Source: Gp1-AA122 sp035631655
GTDB lineage: Bacteria > Acidobacteriota > Terriglobia > Terriglobales > Acidobacteriaceae
Direction of reading: 5' to 3'
DNA length: 64,000 bases
NCBI GenBank assembly: GCA_035631655.1
Contig: DASQIH010000181.1
Coordinates: 62,001 to 126,000, forward strand
In this document: positions 24,895-34,940 of the stretch, piece after piece
How the letters are laid out: each line of letters opens with the position of its first letter
Numbering within the stretch: position 1 is the first letter of the stretch
The notes under the pieces: model-generated
What the model was told of the DNA's origin: nothing
Database searches by the model: none
The model's input: the letters and a program-made list of their open reading frames with translations, nothing else
Made by a program: the position numbers and the translations under genes

Positions 24895-27800
24895 CTACCG
24901 CAGACGCTCGAGGAGTTCTCCCGTTACGCTTGGAAGGTTTCTGCGAACGAGAACTTCCTCACACGAAAGGACCGGAACAAAGGACACGTCTTGCAAATCC
25001 CGGACAACAGAATCCTGGACCTGTGTAGGCGTGAGGGCTCCCGTCAGATCCACGATCCTTTCGGACCCGTCAGATAGACTGATGTGAATTGGTGCAACGA
25101 CCCGTCCAAAACCAGGGACTTCAATAGGCTTATCGCGCGCTATCGTGATTCCTTTAAGCTTTTGACGTCGCAGGTCGTTGGCCAGGAGATCCAGTGATTT
25201 GCGGAGACCTTTTGCGTCCCAGTTTGGCTCTACCCCAGTCAGCAAATATTTCAGAAGAAAAGCTCCAATGTACCGGTCAAGCAGATCGTGCTCGAATTTA
25301 TTCTTGTACGAGCGCAAACATCGATAACACGAACGCTCGCAATTTGCAGGGCACTTCTCCAATATGCTCAGTGCTTTCGCGAGAATCTCCGCCGCTCGGT
25401 CCCGGACCTGCCTCGCGAACCCCGCCCCACCGGGTAGGGTGTCGTAGAGATAGATTTCCACCTGTTTTCCTTGGCTGCCTAACTCGGTCAGTGCCGGACG
25501 ATATTCGCCTTGTAACTCGGTCGATTCAATTCCCAGAACATCGCAGGCAGCCTTCGTGAGGGCCTCACTCAGGGTTCGCAATGCGATTTGCGTTGCAAAA
25601 TAGCTAGGGGTGAGAACCAGAGGCTCATCAACAGTGAGAGAAATGAGAACAATGTCCGTAATGAAGTCTGTGCCAAGTACTATTCCCCGGGCGGTAACAC
25701 CGCCCGAGCACTTTTGGTCCTGTTCATCCGGGTAAGGCTTCTTGTGGACTCCCCCTAACACAGACTTCGGTGAGGCGGCAGGTTCGATCACACCACACTT
25801 GAGGCAGTAGTCGTAACCATCCTCGGCGGGTCCACGGTTCGTCACAAGCAGGTGCTTCTTTAGGTGATGCAACCTGATCCGCTCGTTATGTCGAATCCAT
25901 TCGGCGTTGTCTTCGGGCGTTGGAGCGATAAGCTTGGCGCGAGTTGCATAACTCCGTGCGGGCTGATCCTCCGCCGAAGTTGTTTCATCCAAAAAGACTG
26001 GATGTGCAAAACCAGGAGGGCGAAACCAAAATCTGGCTTCCCCAAACGTGTTTGTTGATCGACAGGCCGGACAATCCAATCTCTCGCCGCGATTGCCATC
26101 TTTCAACTCGATTGTCCTGGCAAACCTGCAAACCGAACACTCGTAGTAGAGTCGACGGTTATTCCATGCATCTATCCGCTCTTTCAGGTTGGGAGAGAAA
26201 ATCGCTCCGGAGGTATATTGTTTTCCGGCAATCCACACTTCCTTTCCCGGCGCATATTGAGACAACGCCACTGAAAGTCCCTGAGAAGGCGAAAATTTAT
26301 ACTCCGGACGAAATCGCGTTGACTTAATCGAGTCGAACACATAGAAAGTCGCAACATCGGTTGGGAATGCGTATCTTGGCAGAACGCCTTTGTAAAGCAA
26401 GCGATCCAAGAGGTTCGCTCCAGAAGTGTCAAGAGGTGGCGTTTCCTCATCGGGTTCAGCTGGCACTTCAACTGTCTCTGCGACCTCGCCAACGACGGAG
26501 CTAGCATCAGACGGTGACCCAATAGCATAGTCAATCTGCTCGATCACGTCCTGGCTAAGGTTCGAAATTAACTTCGCGCGATCGCTTCCAGAAAATTCCT
26601 TCGGAATCCAATCGTCCAGCTCTTTTTGTAGTCCCTTTAGATTTTCTTGCAGCCACTTCTGGAATTTGTCCCGATTGATAACTGTGTCTTTTCGTTTGAA
26701 ATCCGCAACGCTGCCCAGCACAGCAAACAGTTGTCCTTGTTGGACGGTGGGCAGCGCAGTCAGATTTTCCTGATGATATCGCTGCAGCAAATACGCAGTG
26801 ACATGCCGCCTAATAATTTCCAGATTGTCCAACGTCAGTTTGGGATCGTCGACAGCACCCCGAATCATGTGATCCGGTTCCGAAAAGTAGTGCTCGTCAT
26901 GGCTATCTGCGCTTCCGAATGCGGTTACTGTTGCGACCGCATTCCCTCGACGTCCTGCACGACCTGCTCGCTGCTGATAGTTGGCTCTGGCTGGGGGCAT
27001 GTTCCTGAGCGAAACGCCCGACAATGTCCCGATATCGATACCTACTTCCATCGTTGTCGTGCACGAAAGAACGTCAATTGCTGGCCTTTCGTGATGGGCT
27101 TCATCAGGTCCGAGGTCGACGTCTTGAAAAAGCAATTCGTTCTCTTCGGCCTTTGAGAACACGTCCTTTGCTTGGGCAGCGTTCAATTGAGCCGTGTGTT
27201 CGGCGGCAATGAGTGAAATCGGACGATCGTTAGGATCTCGAAGCGTCTTCACAGTGCTCGAACGGTAGTAACCTTTCCTCGCAAGAAAGACTGGGTCGGA
27301 ATTCGGATCTATTTTCTCCACGGTCGATTGGCCGCAATTTATGCAGACACGAGTACCAGGGAATGGCCTTTGAGTGGTCTGACACGTCTTGCAATATGCC
27401 CAATCCCCGCCAATCTCAAGACTAAGTTCGGTACCCTTGAGCCGTAATTTGTTTGTAGCAAGAGTCTCGCAGAATAAGCTCTTTAGGCGCGGCGCCCACT
27501 CTTTCTCAAATATGGCTTTCGCCTTCTTGTCTTGGAGGAATTTTTCCACTGCCAAGAATTTTCCTGAATGCGTCTTTACTCTCTGTCCCTGCCAGGCGTG
27601 CGGCATCCCAGAAAACCACAAGCCGGACTTGTTCCACTGCCGAAGCCAAAGTCGACAAAGCGCCAACTTCTGCCCGTCTGACTCACCCAAACCAGGAATG
27701 TTTGCGAGTTTCAGAACTTTCGGACGATGCTCGGCGATTTCAACGATCGAGGCCAGCCCCAATGTCTCCAGTCCGTAGTAGCGATCAAGCAGTGTGTCTA

Positions 27801-30420
27801 TGATCGATGCAAGGAGCGATTCGGGTGGCGACGCCGCACGAAGTCGACCAAACAGACCCAACATTTTATCCGGACTATTCAGGGCCCCTGCGCTTAACGC
27901 ATCTGAAACCGTAATCTCTTCCGAAAACGTTTCATTTCCGCGGAGTTCAGGCCTAAGTCGCACGCCGAGCTCTTTCGCAGCAATCAACACCGCCAGATAC
28001 ACGTCCTGCAGAGACAGCAAATTCTTGAGATGTTCAAACTCTTGTAGTTTCCGATAGCCGAAACAAATCAGTGGCCGCAGAGCGTCCTGCGTGGAATACC
28101 TCTGCAGATTCGGAGCAAGTCTTGCGGCCGTCTGACGGGAATCCGAGAAGATCAAGACCTTCCTGCCACGCAGAGGCGCCAAACGAGTCTCCGGAACAGG
28201 GCTAGGTGGCTGGACCTCTAATTGCCGATTTATAAGAGCCTGAAATGGTTGGTCCCCCTTCGTTTGGTGGTCTTGAACTGAACTCTTTCCCCATGCAGCC
28301 GTCTCATCACAAACTGCGCAGGGCCGAAATTCTCCAAGTCCGCCAATTTCTCGTTCCTCGTCCTCACTGTCTGAGACTTGCGGCTTCGTACGCTCTTTTC
28401 TCAAAAACACTCTTCGGGTCCGCGACCCCAATGTCTCTGGATTGAGTCGCCCGGTCTCCAGATCAAACTCGGCTGGCTCAACATCCCGTCCCGGCGATGG
28501 ATCTTCAAGCAGGAGATCGAGCGCCTCCAATGGCTTTTTGTCACCCGAAGCTGACCTTATGATCATTCCTGCTTCGGCCCATAAATACGTCGGCGTTGCC
28601 AGGTCATCGGTGTAAGCTCTGGCGTAAGCCGTACCGCAGTGTCGACAAGTGAAAAGCTCGAGTACCCGAGAGCCACACTCACAAGTCTCCTGCGGCTGAG
28701 CGAACATTTTCCCCACGGGCCCTCTTTCACTCTCGTCAACCTGGCTGCAGCGTAGATCCATGCAAACCCACAGCCCAGGGAGGCCTCGGTAAAATGAATG
28801 TACTCGGCAAGGTAGCAATCCGGGTTCGTCTGGATGCTTTCTTGCGAAACTACCTAAGGCTGTTAGCGCCGTAATTGCACGCTCGCCGATCTCCTTCGTG
28901 CTTTGCGGAAAAATGTCCTGCCCCACCCCGTCGAGCGGACGTGCCTCTTTCATCGTCAGGTTCACCAACCTATTCAAGGGTGGGTAATCGCTCAGGGCGT
29001 CGGCAAGAATTGCGGGCAATTCACCCGATCCAGCCTTTTTCTTTAGGTGTTCAACAACTCGCATGACCTCCACTCGTCGGTCTTCGAGTTCACTAGAATA
29101 AAACCTCTCCAAATTGAGGCTACCCAGAAATCTCGCATCGCCATCGCTGCCGAGTGATTCCGGCGTGCGCAGCGCCAGAGTGCCCGCGATTGGGACAAAA
29201 TCAATTTCGCTCTTTCCGGTCAGTTCAGCGCCAAACCTCGGTGCGTTCGCATGCTTGCTAAAGCTAGCTGTCGTGCAGATTATTTGCAGCCGTTCGGCTG
29301 GAATTCCCAGCCTTCTCCGAAGCCTCCTTATCAACAGTGCTACCTCAGACCCGGCCGCTCCTCGATAAAGGTGAGCTTCGTCCAGGACAAGTAGGAAAGA
29401 CTCCTGGGGGTTTAATTCAAGCCACTCACGAGTCCTATCGAATACTGGGCGTTCCAGGGGCCGCATCATCATGTATTCCAACATCGAATAATTGGTGACG
29501 ATAACGTCTGGTGGGGCCGCCTGCACTTCATGGCGAGTCAGCAATTCCTCATCGTCTGGCAGAGTCACACACCTCTTGAACTGCTTGTTGGCGTCTGTCC
29601 AACGGCTTCCGTGTTTCCCGTACCAATCCTGCAAATTGGGTTTGGCCGGCCACTTTCCTCTTCGCTTCAATTCAGCCACCAGTCGTTTCGAGTGTTCGTG
29701 TTCTGGGGACGACTGATTCTTCGAATTCTCTAAATGCTGGACGTAATACCTACCAATTGGCGTAAGTCGGTCTCCATCTTTTTTAGGATCACGAACACCC
29801 GGATAGAGCGTGCGACTTGTGTAGCGTGCAAATCGGGCGGGCCTACCGGCCCACTTCATGAACTGATCGCTGACTCGGGAGTCCGCAAATAACAACCTCA
29901 GGCGGCCGAGTTGATCGTTCACCAGCGCATTCATCGGATACAAAATCATGGCTCTCATCGCAGAATGCTGACTGAACGCTTTCGGCCTGTACGCCGCCTC
30001 CATTGCGAGCTTGCCTAGAATCGGCAACAAGAAGCTCTCGGTTTTACCAGACCCGGTTCCGGTCATGACCATCAGGCTTTTGCCATTCACGAGAATGTTT
30101 TCGACTGCTTCGGCTTGGTGTTTATAGGGCGGGTTGTAAAGGACTTGTCTATTCGTGGCGCTGGGCTTCGAAAGCCTACTGAAGAGATCGGCAACTTTCG
30201 GGTCGAGACCTGAAATCTGTTCGAATCTTCTATCGACGATATACCGCGGTGTGCTTTCAAGAAATGGTCGTTGGTGAATTACCCCCAGTTCATCCAATAA
30301 TTCCCGTCGTTGTTTAACCATGCTCGGATCACTAATGTGGTACGCCGCCTCAATATATTCGCGGAGAGCCGCGTGAAGCTCTCCTATCGTTTCGTTTATC
30401 GTGCGCGTGAACGTCGTCAT
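24895..30420 (-). CDS. Giant DEAH/DUF1998 helicase, DruE-like
   Basis: A 1841-residue superfamily 2 helicase. The ATG at 30420 overlaps the upstream stop as ATGA; the GTG 15 nt earlier is less likely. Walker A is TGTGSGKT at about residues 120-127. The DEAH box is in LVLDEAHLYRG, and motif VI in QQRAGRAGRRG. The C-terminus has the DUF1998/MZB hallmark DTLPGGAGFARQ, followed by a cysteine cluster (CPANCERSCYRC). Several other CxxC pairs suggest zinc fingers. Size and architecture match DruE, the shared component of Druantia systems. Other DUF1998 helicases (for example DISARM-like) are the alternatives. Confidence 0.85.
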   Translation of the reverse strand: MTTFTRTINETIGELHAALREYIEAAYHISDPSMVKQRRELLDELGVIHQRPFLESTPRYIVDRRFEQISGLDPKVADLFSRLSKPSATNRQVLYNPPYKHQAEAVENILVNGKSLMVMTGTGSGKTESFLLPILGKLAMEAAYRPKAFSQHSAMRAMILYPMNALVNDQLGRLRLLFADSRVSDQFMKWAGRPARFARYTSRTLYPGVRDPKKDGDRLTPIGRYYVQHLENSKNQSSPEHEHSKRLVAELKRRGKWPAKPNLQDWYGKHGSRWTDANKQFKRCVTLPDDEELLTRHEVQAAPPDVIVTNYSMLEYMMMRPLERPVFDRTREWLELNPQESFLLVLDEAHLYRGAAGSEVALLIRRLRRRLGIPAERLQIICTTASFSKHANAPRFGAELTGKSEIDFVPIAGTLALRTPESLGSDGDARFLGSLNLERFYSSELEDRRVEVMRVVEHLKKKAGSGELPAILADALSDYPPLNRLVNLTMKEARPLDGVGQDIFPQSTKEIGERAITALTALGSFARKHPDEPGLLPCRVHSFYRGLPGLWVCMDLRCSQVDESERGPVGKMFAQPQETCECGSRVLELFTCRHCGTAYARAYTDDLATPTYLWAEAGMIIRSASGDKKPLEALDLLLEDPSPGRDVEPAEFDLETGRLNPETLGSRTRRVFLRKERTKPQVSDSEDEEREIGGLGEFRPCAVCDETAAWGKSSVQDHQTKGDQPFQALINRQLEVQPPSPVPETRLAPLRGRKVLIFSDSRQTAARLAPNLQRYSTQDALRPLICFGYRKLQEFEHLKNLLSLQDVYLAVLIAAKELGVRLRPELRGNETFSEEITVSDALSAGALNSPDKMLGLFGRLRAASPPESLLASIIDTLLDRYYGLETLGLASIVEIAEHRPKVLKLANIPGLGESDGQKLALCRLWLRQWNKSGLWFSGMPHAWQGQRVKTHSGKFLAVEKFLQDKKAKAIFEKEWAPRLKSLFCETLATNKLRLKGTELSLEIGGDWAYCKTCQTTQRPFPGTRVCINCGQSTVEKIDPNSDPVFLARKGYYRSSTVKTLRDPNDRPISLIAAEHTAQLNAAQAKDVFSKAEENELLFQDVDLGPDEAHHERPAIDVLSCTTTMEVGIDIGTLSGVSLRNMPPARANYQQRAGRAGRRGNAVATVTAFGSADSHDEHYFSEPDHMIRGAVDDPKLTLDNLEIIRRHVTAYLLQRYHQENLTALPTVQQGQLFAVLGSVADFKRKDTVINRDKFQKWLQENLKGLQKELDDWIPKEFSGSDRAKLISNLSQDVIEQIDYAIGSPSDASSVVGEVAETVEVPAEPDEETPPLDTSGANLLDRLLYKGVLPRYAFPTDVATFYVFDSIKSTRFRPEYKFSPSQGLSVALSQYAPGKEVWIAGKQYTSGAIFSPNLKERIDAWNNRRLYYECSVCRFARTIELKDGNRGERLDCPACRSTNTFGEARFWFRPPGFAHPVFLDETTSAEDQPARSYATRAKLIAPTPEDNAEWIRHNERIRLHHLKKHLLVTNRGPAEDGYDYCLKCGVIEPAASPKSVLGGVHKKPYPDEQDQKCSGGVTARGIVLGTDFITDIVLISLTVDEPLVLTPSYFATQIALRTLSEALTKAACDVLGIESTELQGEYRPALTELGSQGKQVEIYLYDTLPGGAGFARQVRDRAAEILAKALSILEKCPANCERSCYRCLRSYKNKFEHDLLDRYIGAFLLKYLLTGVEPNWDAKGLRKSLDLLANDLRRQKLKGITIARDKPIEVPGFGRVVAPIHISLSDGSERIVDLTGALTPTQVQDSVVRDLQDVSFVPVLSCEEVLVRRNLPSVTGELLERLR

Positions 30421-31478
30421 AGTTGACGTAACCACATCCTTTCTCGCGCAAACTTCAGTTCCTCTTCAACGCGCGAGCTAGAGAATACATATGAGAAAAG
30501 ACATTTGTCCGGTAGTGTGGGCGTTCCCGAATAGTCCCACCGCCGGCGCGCCCAATTCGGAACAGGAGAAAAATAATCCACGACGACAGTGTCTTTGACT
30601 GTCCCCTTCCGCAAACCAAAGATCTGCGGATGCCCAAGAAATGAATCGATGGCCTGCTGCAAGTGCCAAGCCTCGTCGCAACCCCGCCACCGAGGTTCCA
30701 ACCGAGGCAGGTCTACGAACCATCTCACTTCTCCCAACTCGGCATGGAGGTAGCACCACAGTTCAGCCCCATAAGCTTGTGGTCTTCTCGCCACGAACCT
30801 CCCAGAGTGCTTCTTCAGAGGGGCCCACCGGCCGGGATAGAAGTTTACGGGACGTTCGGACTCCAAGATTCTGATGTTTTCCAGCACACCAACTGGTCCG
30901 GTTGGAACCAGAAGGCGGTCGTACTTGGCGATATGAACTTCCGCCGGAAGTGCGGCAGGAGCCTTCAACCATTCGTTTACATCTACGCTAAGAAACCCTG
31001 CATTCAGAAGCGACTTGCGCGTATCGTCGAGATTCTCGGTGATAAGTCGTCTGTAATGGCCAACGGGTTCGACACGCTCCTTCAAGTATTCAGGGACAGG
31101 GAAATAGCCGTCTCTCCCGCATCCGATCAGCAAAACGAGCGAAGAGGAGACTGCCACAAAACTAGGCGGCGTTACATAGACCAACTCACTGTTCGATTTT
31201 CCTGTGATGTCGGGCCCCTCAAATAGATCACCATAAGAAACGAGAGCTTCAACGGATTCCGCGACCGTCTCGCGACGAAACTCTGGCCCAAGCAGGAGCG
31301 TGAGAAGTTCGAAACAACCCGTGGTTAAGTGCGCAGCCGAGCAAGGGCATGCGAAAGCCGCAGCGCGCCGGATAGTCGAAGCGATGCCTTCAGGGCTTGA
31401 GAGGTCGATCGCGGAGGAATCGAGCCCGAGAATCTCGATAGCCCGGCTTTGTAGCGCGTTCGCTGAAACCAGTTTCAT
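30417..31478 (-). CDS. Hypothetical defence-operon protein (353 aa)
   Basis: A 353-residue soluble protein I do not recognise. It overlaps its neighbours by 4 nt on each side (ATGA junctions), so it is translationally coupled to the 966-aa protein and the helicase. There are a few Cys near residue 40 (ACPCSAAH) and many aromatic residues, but no enzymatic motif I can name. Obligate coupling suggests a subunit of the helicase-nuclease complex. Confidence 0.75.
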   Translation of the reverse strand: MKLVSANALQSRAIEILGLDSSAIDLSSPEGIASTIRRAAAFACPCSAAHLTTGCFELLTLLLGPEFRRETVAESVEALVSYGDLFEGPDITGKSNSELVYVTPPSFVAVSSSLVLLIGCGRDGYFPVPEYLKERVEPVGHYRRLITENLDDTRKSLLNAGFLSVDVNEWLKAPAALPAEVHIAKYDRLLVPTGPVGVLENIRILESERPVNFYPGRWAPLKKHSGRFVARRPQAYGAELWCYLHAELGEVRWFVDLPRLEPRWRGCDEAWHLQQAIDSFLGHPQIFGLRKGTVKDTVVVDYFSPVPNWARRRWDYSGTPTLPDKCLFSYVFSSSRVEEELKFARERMWLRQL

Positions 31479-34375
31479 CCCCTTCGCTCCTCGATCCTTC
31501 GAACCTTGGGAACTATACGGGCGTTTCGCAGCAGAAACACGTAGCGGGCAATTCGCAGCAGTATCGCGTTCGTACGTAGGTAGGCCAGTCCCGCAGCAAA
31601 GTTAGTACTTGCCCACATAACGACGCCCTCCGGACAACTCATCAAGCGGTAAGCGAGTTCCATGATCCACAATTGCGACATCGGTTGTGCACTGCTGTTC
31701 TTCGCGAAGAGCGGCAAATCAAGCTCCCGATGGACGAATGTGGACAGGAATGCTGATAAATCTGCCGCATTCATGCCAGCCAACTCGGGTTGACGATCAA
31801 AAAGCTCTGTTCCTATCCGCGCCTGATATGCCTTAGTCGAAATCGCAAAGCGCAGGTCCCATAACACTGATGGGGCCTCCTGGAGCTTCTGCTCGATCCT
31901 CACCCAATCGCCCCCGCAGAAGTGCGACAACAATCGTCGGCGCAGCAAGCTCACTACCTTTTCTTTTCGCATCTTCGAAATTGGATCTCCTGGGTTGGAG
32001 GCTTCCGCCCAAGCGCTCAAGATTGTCAGAAACTGGCCTACCTCGGCATCTGTATTGAGGGAAACCGAAGTTTCAACTCGGTGATCCAAGTCGGAAAGAG
32101 ACGTGATTTGTCCTGGCACGAAAACGGAACACAAGAAATTGCCCGTTTTCGCAAGATACAGGCCACCCTCCGGGGGCACTTTGAATCCGGCCCCGCCGGA
32201 CAGAGACAGAACTGAAAACCGAGTGGGAGTTTCATACGGAAAATAGGTGACTAGCACATCCGAACTCTCGTACTGTGCCAGGCGGAGCCAGTAGCCATTA
32301 TTTTCATGCTTCAATATCCATCGAGTCGGTGTAAATTCGCGCTCGCAATCCAGGCTAAAATAACCTAACTCCTCGCAATCTATGTGCAACCGACAGCGCA
32401 CCGCTTCGCCATACGCATTCTGAACTCTTGGATCTCCTTGAACAGAGCCCAGACTCTCCTGCCAATCGTCCGAGGTACATGGCAGGTCGACCGGAGGCAG
32501 CACTTTTTCCACGGGTGGTCGTTGCGACTGCCGTTCTTCCAGAAAGAACTCGAGCTTCGCCTGTGCTCTTCGGCCTTGGGGACCAAGCATCTCGAGTCTC
32601 GCCTCTCCCGACCATAACTGTTCGAGCGACGGGGCCGCTGGTGATACTAAGACGCGGAAAGGATTACTTCCCCCCGCGATGCTCTGCGAACCCCGCGGAT
32701 GACGGATTCCGAAATTCAACGTTCCGATGACATCGGCACCACTCGGCCCAGACACTTGCGTGATCATGTGGAGATTGTACCTACCTGGTAAAAGCTCACC
32801 AAGTTCGACGTACAGTGGAGACGGAGTCGGATCGGAGATTTCTAGCCGGGAACCTGAAGGGCCAACGAGGTTCAAGACCATTCCCTTGAGTTCGTGGTCG
32901 GACTCAATCGTCAGTAAGGGACTGTCTGAGGTGAGCCATTCGGCATAGCCTTCGTTGTCCCAGCTTGCCGCCGCAAGACCAACCGGGTGAACACGTAAAG
33001 TCCCGGCCGAACGGAATCCCAGTTCGGACAGTTGCTCTTTGTAGATCGCCGAAACGGTCTCGGGAACCTCCAGCCGTACGGCAGTAAGCCCCTCGCATTG
33101 CGCATCTAAGGACTGCGGGTGCAAAGTGTTGAATTCGCTGCCGTTCTTCCCCCCTGAAAGAACGATATATTCGTTCCCTGGACGCATCACGCGACCCTTG
33201 ACCTCCATCGCCGTGCCATCGCCCAGAAGCTTGAACAGCCATCTAGGCCCAGGACGCAGCAAGCACTCAGTTGTGAGAAGGAAATCCAGTTCGCTTGTGG
33301 AGTTCTCGAACTTCAACAGAACCTCTTCGGGGCCAGGCCACGAAGCCAGCACAACTTCCTGTGAACCATAGAGAAGAAACCCACGAGCGAGTGGCGCACC
33401 TTTAGCCCCTTTCACGGTGCAACGTTCTCCGGTCAATACCTGTTTGAACTGAGGAAAGCGTCCGAGAAGTCGGGACAGGTCGGGAAGCCGAACGTGTATT
33501 TCCCAAAGATTTCTGGGAGCTCGAACGAGGAACACCTCTGGCTCTATTCCTAAATCAACTACCGTCCTTCGTCGCTCTGCTTTTTCGCCTGAATTTACTT
33601 CGTCGTCATCTCGATCTTCATCGTAGTCGTACCCTCGGCTCATACCTCGCAGAGCCAGTCGCGCTGCACTCGTCTGAGCAGACGTGAGCCACTCTCGAGC
33701 GCGCCGCTCCCTCTCTAGATCGGCCGCGATCCTCCTGAGAGTGCTGGGTAGGATCAGGCTTGAGTCCGAATTCTTCGTGTCACGAAGAAGCGCCGCTGCA
33801 ATTTGGCCGACGAGGTCATGTTGATCGGCAAAATGCTGAAATCTCGAGTTTGCTCGCCAACTAAACGCATCGATTTTCTCTCCGAGGGCGGCTGGTTCCT
33901 GCAGAAGATCAAACGTGTAGTGGTCTCGAAGATCATAGAGAATCTCGGCCAGTTCTCTTTGCAAATCCCTCGGAAGAATCGAGTTTGTGATGGGCCAACA
34001 GATAATTCTGAATGCTTCAGCCCACCGGCCTTGGGGGTTGGGGCCACCCATCTCCTTGTGAAATCTTTTAAAGATCTCTCGGATAAAATTTCGGTCGCCA
34101 TAACCAGCCCAACCTGGCGTTCTTTCGGCAAAAGTTTGCCAGTATTCTTCTCCTGAATATTCGTATCCGATCTCGGCCGAGTAGACCGCCCAAGCCAACC
34201 AGTGACGGGCCGACGGAGAACCCGAGAGCGACTGTTTATGGACAGCCAGAAATAGTTCACTTAGTTCTTCTTCAGACAGGCTGTGCTCTAACGCAAAGAC
34301 AGCGTTGTCCTTACGGGTTGCACGAAGCGAGGAGAAGTGTCCGTGAAGATGTGCTTGCCATCGGTCGAGGCTCAT
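31475..34375 (-). CDS. Hypothetical large defence-operon protein (966 aa)
   Basis: A 966-residue protein from the ATG at 34375; a TTG at 34408 is possible. I do not recognise a domain. The N-terminal ~230 residues are helical and rich in Trp/Tyr/Phe (HWLAWAVYSAEIGYEY, then EYWQTFAERTPGW). The central ~500 residues look beta-rich, with many short alternating strands; the C-terminal part is helical. It is the first gene of the operon. A GGGGC-AAA-GCCCC hairpin lies just before the start. It could be a target-recognition or scaffold subunit of the Druantia-like system; this is inference from context only. Confidence 0.75.
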   Translation of the reverse strand: MSLDRWQAHLHGHFSSLRATRKDNAVFALEHSLSEEELSELFLAVHKQSLSGSPSARHWLAWAVYSAEIGYEYSGEEYWQTFAERTPGWAGYGDRNFIREIFKRFHKEMGGPNPQGRWAEAFRIICWPITNSILPRDLQRELAEILYDLRDHYTFDLLQEPAALGEKIDAFSWRANSRFQHFADQHDLVGQIAAALLRDTKNSDSSLILPSTLRRIAADLERERRAREWLTSAQTSAARLALRGMSRGYDYDEDRDDDEVNSGEKAERRRTVVDLGIEPEVFLVRAPRNLWEIHVRLPDLSRLLGRFPQFKQVLTGERCTVKGAKGAPLARGFLLYGSQEVVLASWPGPEEVLLKFENSTSELDFLLTTECLLRPGPRWLFKLLGDGTAMEVKGRVMRPGNEYIVLSGGKNGSEFNTLHPQSLDAQCEGLTAVRLEVPETVSAIYKEQLSELGFRSAGTLRVHPVGLAAASWDNEGYAEWLTSDSPLLTIESDHELKGMVLNLVGPSGSRLEISDPTPSPLYVELGELLPGRYNLHMITQVSGPSGADVIGTLNFGIRHPRGSQSIAGGSNPFRVLVSPAAPSLEQLWSGEARLEMLGPQGRRAQAKLEFFLEERQSQRPPVEKVLPPVDLPCTSDDWQESLGSVQGDPRVQNAYGEAVRCRLHIDCEELGYFSLDCEREFTPTRWILKHENNGYWLRLAQYESSDVLVTYFPYETPTRFSVLSLSGGAGFKVPPEGGLYLAKTGNFLCSVFVPGQITSLSDLDHRVETSVSLNTDAEVGQFLTILSAWAEASNPGDPISKMRKEKVVSLLRRRLLSHFCGGDWVRIEQKLQEAPSVLWDLRFAISTKAYQARIGTELFDRQPELAGMNAADLSAFLSTFVHRELDLPLFAKNSSAQPMSQLWIMELAYRLMSCPEGVVMWASTNFAAGLAYLRTNAILLRIARYVFLLRNARIVPKVRRIEERRG

Positions 34376-34568
34376 AAGAGGGGCTTTGCCCCACGCTGCA
34401 CGAAACAACTAGCAGTACAATTTTCAGCTCGCGGAACTAGTTGTGTTCTATGCAATTGACTCCTGATATTGTAACGGTTAATAATACTCCCGCCGCAACT
34501 AGCCTGCCTCTCTGCTCATAACCCTCCGTCCGACCGTCTTGATCTCGAGACTCAATTTGTTCCCATGT
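34376..34568. other. Intergenic region upstream of the defence operon
   Basis: About 190 bp with no convincing gene; AT-richer than its surroundings around 34430-34500, so it probably contains the leftward promoter of the defence operon. I could not assign promoter boxes with confidence. Confidence 0.4.
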
Positions 34569-34740
34569 CCGCCGCTCCTTTCCTTGGGCACGGCTTCGGG
34601 ATAATTCCTGCGCCCGGCGGACTTCGCGTCTTCTGCTTTCCCGGCTCCTCCCTGTGAATCTTGGGTCCCTCCCAGAATGCAGCCACTCGCCTTGGGAGCA
34701 GTATCCACTCCGCCCTCGGGTGCCCCAAGGAAATGGGGCA
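34569..34740 (+). repeat. Solo copy of the ssb-leader repeat (copy A)
   Basis: About 170 bp clearly homologous to 42804-42972, which precedes ssb. Shared blocks include the segment from GGGCACGGCTTCGGG to AATTCCTGCG, then CTTCGCGTCTTCTGCTTTC, GGGTCCCTCCCA and GGTGCCCCA. The end-pairing CTTGGGCAC (34583-34591) with GTGCCCCAAG (34720-34729) and the terminal hairpin TGCCCCA (34721-34727)/TGGGGCA (34734-34740) are both kept. It is followed by no ssb-like gene, only short unlikely ORFs. It may be a remnant of a deleted gene or an independent structured RNA. Confidence 0.75.
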
Positions 34741-34838
34741 GAAATGGAGAAACAAATCATGTATCTATATGTTAAGTGGAATAGAACTGGGAGCTGATTC
34801 GCTCGCCGGGGTTTTCGGCATTAAAGCATGTTTTGTGC

Positions 34839-34916
34839 TCCCCGACCACTCCCGGAGCGAAGGCCAGCGACGCCTTACGTGGAGCGGTTTGGCCGCAGCG
34901 GAGGGAGTGGTCGGGG
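34839..34916. repeat. 78-bp imperfect palindrome
   Basis: CCCCGACCACTCCC (34839-34852) is the exact inverse of GGGAGTGGTCGGGG (34903-34916), with partially paired sequence between. No U-tract follows on either strand. It lies between repeat copy A and the small membrane-protein gene. It might end that leftward transcript or be a small palindromic element. Confidence 0.6.
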
Positions 34917-34940
34917 CCGATACGACCTGACAACTTAGTC

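Noticed and set aside
34661..34930. 89-codon rightward frame after the orphan repeat
   Set aside because: It runs through the repeat and the palindrome, has no ribosome site and no protein-like composition; treated as non-coding.
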